A stretch of DNA of 49,992 nucleotides from a virus. Below are positions 47,218 through 49,992 of the stretch, in pieces; within the stretch, counting starts at the first letter, position 1; each line of letters opens with the position of its first letter. A program made the translations under genes and the position numbers. The DNA lies in the IMG/VR virus record IMGVR_UViG_3300043449_000769, positions 1 through 49,992 of that record. One strand, given 5' to 3'. Below the pieces are notes generated by a model that had not been told where the DNA came from, made no database searches, and saw nothing but the letters and a program-made list of their open reading frames with translations.

Positions 47218-47673
47218 TCATTTCTTGATCGCCTCCGACAGCTTGGCAAGCTGGCCCGACTTTTCCATTTCGGCAAGGGTGGACATCGCCACTGCTGCGC
47301 GTTCCAACAAATCGACCATGCGCTCAAGGCGGTCAAAGTTTGCGGCCTTCTCGATTTTAGCCAGTCCAGCAGCCATGGTGTCTGCGGCGGTGCGAACCGA
47401 CGAACTTGCTTTCTTCGCGCTACTAGAGAAATCAATATGCGTCTTAGTGAATGCGTTCAGCGCGGACGCGAAGCGTTTGTCAGCTTCTTCGGTCAGGTCG
47501 ATCGCGGTTTTTATGTCGGCGTTCATACGCTTGGTTACCCTCTTGAAATAGTCTTCGATTAAAATGGCTTTTACAACGTGGGCGTCAACCGTTGCCTGAG
47601 AATATTGTGGCCCTTCCTTGTCGTATCCTACAGGTTCGATACCGAGGCGTTTGAGTTCAAGTTCTATGTGCAT
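47218..47673 (-). CDS. Coiled-coil protein, unknown
   Basis: A 151-residue, almost fully helical protein with AAAGGAG before the ATG. It runs 'ELELKRLGIEPVGYDKEG', then 'VKAILIEDYFKRVTKRMNAD', 'LTEEADKRFASALNAFTKTH' and 'AKIEKAANFDRLERMVDLLE', ending LSEAIKK. Heptad-like Ala/Leu spacing suggests a long coiled coil. No enzymatic motif. Function not recognised. Confidence 0.72.
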   Translation of the reverse strand: MHIELELKRLGIEPVGYDKEGPQYSQATVDAHVVKAILIEDYFKRVTKRMNADIKTAIDLTEEADKRFASALNAFTKTHIDFSSSAKKASSSVRTAADTMAAGLAKIEKAANFDRLERMVDLLERAAVAMSTLAEMEKSGQLAKLSEAIKK

Positions 47674-47697
47674 TCCCTACTCCTTTCAGCGCCGTAT

Positions 47698-47868
47698 TCA
47701 TCTTGCACCCCGCGGCCTGTACCGAACTTTGTCCAAGTCCAACTCGCGGATGTACCGTTTGAAACGGCCCATTACCTCTTCTTTAGTCTGGCCGAACCAC
47801 GTCAACTTCACTACGCCATCGTCACTGGTAAGCATCCACCAGCGGTCTTTAATTTTCTTGAGTACCAT
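47698..47868 (-). CDS. Small basic protein, 56 residues
   Basis: Found by direct translation from ATG 47868, which overlaps the upstream stop (TAATG), with GGAGG 5 bases before. It reads 'MVLKKIKDRWWMLTSDDGVV', 'KLTWFGQTKEEVMGRFKRYI' and a basic end. Beta strands followed by a helix, Trp-rich. No family recognised. A 14-codon frame (MNTALK...) starts within its stop and may be only the leader to the 47673 start. Confidence 0.72.
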   Translation of the reverse strand: MVLKKIKDRWWMLTSDDGVVKLTWFGQTKEEVMGRFKRYIRELDLDKVRYRPRGAR

Positions 47869-48077
47869 TAGTGCACCTCCACCCCGTCCATGTGGTCGTC
47901 GGACTCGTCCCAGAAAGCAAGTATCGTGGCGGCGAAAACATCTTTGGGCATACCGATATGCTTTGCGAAGTCGATTAACATTACGCTGAGAACCGAACCG
48001 ATTTCGTCAACTTTGTGCCCCTTACATGCGCGCTTAATTGCTGCCTCAAGTGCAGCCATCTTTTTAGTGTCACCCAT
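47868..48077 (-). CDS. Small protein, 69 residues, unknown
   Basis: It reads 'GDTKKMAALEAAIKRACKGH', 'KVDEIGSVLSVMLIDFAKHI' and 'PKDVFAATILAFWDESDDHM', two or three helices with a charged end. GAGGA lies before the ATG. First gene of the small-gene chain after the gene-free gap beside the polymerase. Function not recognised. Confidence 0.72.
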   Translation of the reverse strand: MGDTKKMAALEAAIKRACKGHKVDEIGSVLSVMLIDFAKHIGMPKDVFAATILAFWDESDDHMDGVEVH

Positions 48078-48296
48078 TACATAATCCTCAGTATTTCAAT
48101 TGCTTGTTTGCCTCTGTGTTGGAAGAGTGCCTCCTGCGGATGCAGGAGGGCTAACCGTAGCGTGGTTTCTCCGACGTATACCCGGCAGGAGGACAACAAA
48201 GTGTCAACCGCTATACGTTGAGGGTGTTTTTTGCATCAGCCCACCGCCCACTGGGACCGTGATAGGAGTAAAACGCTAACCCCCTACCATTACGAA
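48078..48296. other. Gene-free gap with an 8-bp stem-loop
   Basis: A 219-base stretch between the polymerase stop and the small-gene chain. It holds a perfect hairpin, CCTCCTGC-ggat-GCAGGAGG (48130-48149), whose arm spells an AGGAGG ribosome-site sequence on both strands, and a TTGACA-like element reading leftward without a well-spaced -10. The hairpin lacks a T-tract. It may regulate the chain, but nothing here proves it. Confidence 0.45.
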
Positions 48297-49992
48297 TTAA
48301 CAATCGCCGTAGGACTCCCCGGACCCGCCCTCACAGTTCAACGGTAAGTCTGGTGCCCACACGGGGCGCGTCCGCATACACTGTTCAACGAACTCAAGCC
48401 CTTCTGTTTCTTGTGCCTCGGGTACAACCACACCAATGGCGTCATGCACCGTCAAGGCAACCCGATACTTGCGGCTGACACGTATCAACTGCTCACCGAT
48501 AACGATGCGAGCAATCGCCTGACAGCAGTTCTCCACGACCTTACCTCCGTATATCCGGTTAGGTATAACGCTCTTGCCTTTCTTGGTGTCGTACACCATT
48601 TCTTTTTTGCCTGTCGTGGCATCGTTATGCCAGCGCAAGTTCGGATACCGCAGGTATAACCCGTTTGGCAGGCGTATGCCTTTGCGTCCTTCCACAACTA
48701 CTACTCCGTCTCGCCCCAAGGGTGCGGTCTGGTCATTCATCATGGCGACCAAGGCTTCACCAGCCTGCTTCCACAACTCAGGGATGCGGTCGTAGGTTTG
48801 ACGGTACACAGCGATGATGCGCTGGCATTCCTCCAGTGGGGTTACCACCTTGAAGTTTTGCAGCTGCACCTGAAACTTATTCGGCCCCATGTTGTACCCG
48901 CTACCCAAAATTGTTGCCTTACCAACGAAGCGTTCGCTTTTGTCTATCTCTTCCACGGGCTTACCGTATATGGCCGAAGCCATGATCTTGTACACGTCGT
49001 CTCCACGTTCAAACGCAGTGACCAAGTCGTCCTGCCCCGCCCACCATGCCAACGTGCGGGCCTCAATCTGCGAAGAGTCGCAGTCGATGAACTTGTATCC
49101 TGTCGGTGCACGTAGCGCATACTTGAGTACGGAGTTGCGCGGCAAGTTCTGCATGTTGACCTTATCATCGCCTCCCCAACGCCCGGTATGCGCCGCGTAG
49201 TAACGCAGAGGTATGGGCATCAACCCACGGGTAGCGATACTGAGTAGCCGCTCGGTGCGTGACTCCTCGATAGTGGACTTCACCCCCAGCCTCGCCGCTG
49301 CCAGCGCCTGTACGTGCAGGTTGTCGTGCTCCAGCAACTCCAAGAACGCTTCGTCCGTTTTGGCAAAGGCGTAAACCTGCTTGCCCGTGGTTGGGCTTAT
49401 CTTGGTAGGTGGTTGCACCCCCAAGCTCCGCAGTAGTTCTGCCAGCTGCTCGTTGCTCATCAGTTGATCCTTGTCGATCATCGCCTTGGCAAGTGCAACG
49501 CGTTTGGCTTCCCGCACGTTATTGAGGTTGAGTTCCAACACCCCAGCATCCAGCTCGATGACTGGTTCGCTGAACATGCGGATGGTCAGGTCGATCAAGT
49601 TAAGCTCTGACACCGGAAAGCCCTGTGCCAACCGCCCGAACAGTTTGTAGGTCAACGCTACGTCGTTCTTGCAGTACTCGCCGTACCTCGCCAACTCCTC
49701 CGCTGTAAAGTCCAGACGCCGTTTGCCCAGCGCGTCACCTACTTCCGTACCCTTTGCCCCAAGCCCGTAGTACTCCGCCAGCGCAGCGAGACTGCCACCT
49801 ACCTCGATGGTGTGTAGTGCCCTTGCCATTGACAGAGTATCCGCAACCTTCTTGGGCTTGATACCAAAGTGCCAGTTGAGGATGGCCATGTCGAACATGG
49901 CGTTGTGCGCCAATGCTGCGGCGTTCTGCCAGTCATACTGCGCAAGGAACTTCTTTATCTGCGCGTGCGTTCCGCTGAACCACACTGATGAC
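48297..49992 (-). CDS. polA: DNA polymerase, family A (5' end beyond window)
   Basis: At least 564 residues, open through the right edge, so the start and the first exonuclease motif are missing. Visible: 3'-5' exonuclease motif II ('ALAHNAMFDMAIL') and motif III (YCKND), then polymerase motif A 'FIDCDSSQIEARTLAWWAG' (DSSQIEAR where most have DYSQIELR), motif B 'RFVGKATILGSGYNMG' and motif C 'ALTVHDAIGVVV' with HDA. The C-terminus ends in a Gly/Ser/Cys tail. A replicative, proofreading phage polymerase without visible 5' nuclease. Works with the primase-helicase of the same operon. Confidence 0.95.
   Translation of the reverse strand, partial: SSVWFSGTHAQIKKFLAQYDWQNAAALAHNAMFDMAILNWHFGIKPKKVADTLSMARALHTIEVGGSLAALAEYYGLGAKGTEVGDALGKRRLDFTAEELARYGEYCKNDVALTYKLFGRLAQGFPVSELNLIDLTIRMFSEPVIELDAGVLELNLNNVREAKRVALAKAMIDKDQLMSNEQLAELLRSLGVQPPTKISPTTGKQVYAFAKTDEAFLELLEHDNLHVQALAAARLGVKSTIEESRTERLLSIATRGLMPIPLRYYAAHTGRWGGDDKVNMQNLPRNSVLKYALRAPTGYKFIDCDSSQIEARTLAWWAGQDDLVTAFERGDDVYKIMASAIYGKPVEEIDKSERFVGKATILGSGYNMGPNKFQVQLQNFKVVTPLEECQRIIAVYRQTYDRIPELWKQAGEALVAMMNDQTAPLGRDGVVVVEGRKGIRLPNGLYLRYPNLRWHNDATTGKKEMVYDTKKGKSVIPNRIYGGKVVENCCQAIARIVIGEQLIRVSRKYRVALTVHDAIGVVVPEAQETEGLEFVEQCMRTRPVWAPDLPLNCEGGSGESYGDC

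Noticed and set aside
47045-47220. Frame starting MKRKPGKERSGHT at 47220
   Set aside because: Shares PGKERSGHT with the 46277 gene, but beyond the repeat it only shadows the 46735-47163 gene in another frame.
48180-48215. Leftward TTGACA with TATACG downstream
   Set aside because: Spacer is about 21 bases, too long for a normal sigma70 promoter.

Overview
The window is a contiguous piece of a tailed double-stranded DNA bacteriophage genome (Caudoviricetes). It looks podovirus-like. The virion module carries a large terminase, an approximately 800-residue portal, a scaffold, a Mu gpT-like capsid protein, two adaptor/connector proteins, a P22 gp10-like nozzle candidate, fibre-like proteins and a 2110-residue virion protein. 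I see no tape-measure, tail-tube or sheath gene. Host and lifestyle cannot be fixed from sequence. The GH24 endolysin, 3TM-type holin candidate and bacterial promoter and Shine-Dalgarno signals suit a Gram-negative host. No integrase or tRNA gene was recognised.

Layout. 1-617 is gene-free and rich in repeats and palindromes: TAACATT iterons, a 9-bp stem-loop, a 16-bp perfect palindrome and a C15 tract. A leftward Ala/Lys/Glu-rich gene (618-1346) follows, with its own promoter, operator-like palindrome and terminator. From 1712 to 37372 nearly everything reads rightward. The order is packaging and head genes (1712-10168, with a GroES-like co-chaperonin between portal and scaffold), small basic Lys/Gly-rich proteins and connectors (11233-16449), fibre-like proteins (16451-21242), a lysis cassette (21251-22824), nozzle (22860-24701), and large low-complexity virion proteins ending in the 2110-residue protein with an HEVSH metallopeptidase motif (31040-37372).

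Three free-standing homing-endonuclease genes interrupt the virion operon: GIY-YIG at 10282, antisense NUMOD4-HNH at 13254-13772, and HNH/AP2-like at 24763. Each has its own promoter-like or palindromic upstream region.

From 49992 back to 37353 everything reads leftward: family A DNA polymerase (5' end beyond the window), a dense chain of very small AT-rich genes, a dATP/dGTP diphosphohydrolase-like protein, a PD-(D/E)XK nuclease, an HNH nuclease, an SNF2-type helicase, a possible ssDNA-binding protein, an HTH protein and a primase-helicase of DUF927 type. The two transcription units converge and overlap by 20 bp at 37353-37372.

The most unusual signals are: (i) the small-gene chain 44928-47220, where start regions are repeated sequence modules that also encode the upstream protein's C-terminus and most joints are ATGA overlaps; (ii) a short 'A-x-GG-x-V'-like motif recurring in at least seven different virion-module proteins; (iii) the structured gene-free left region; (iv) a hairpin that overlaps the ribosome-binding site of a homing-endonuclease gene. 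All functional names are from residue patterns and context; no database search was run.
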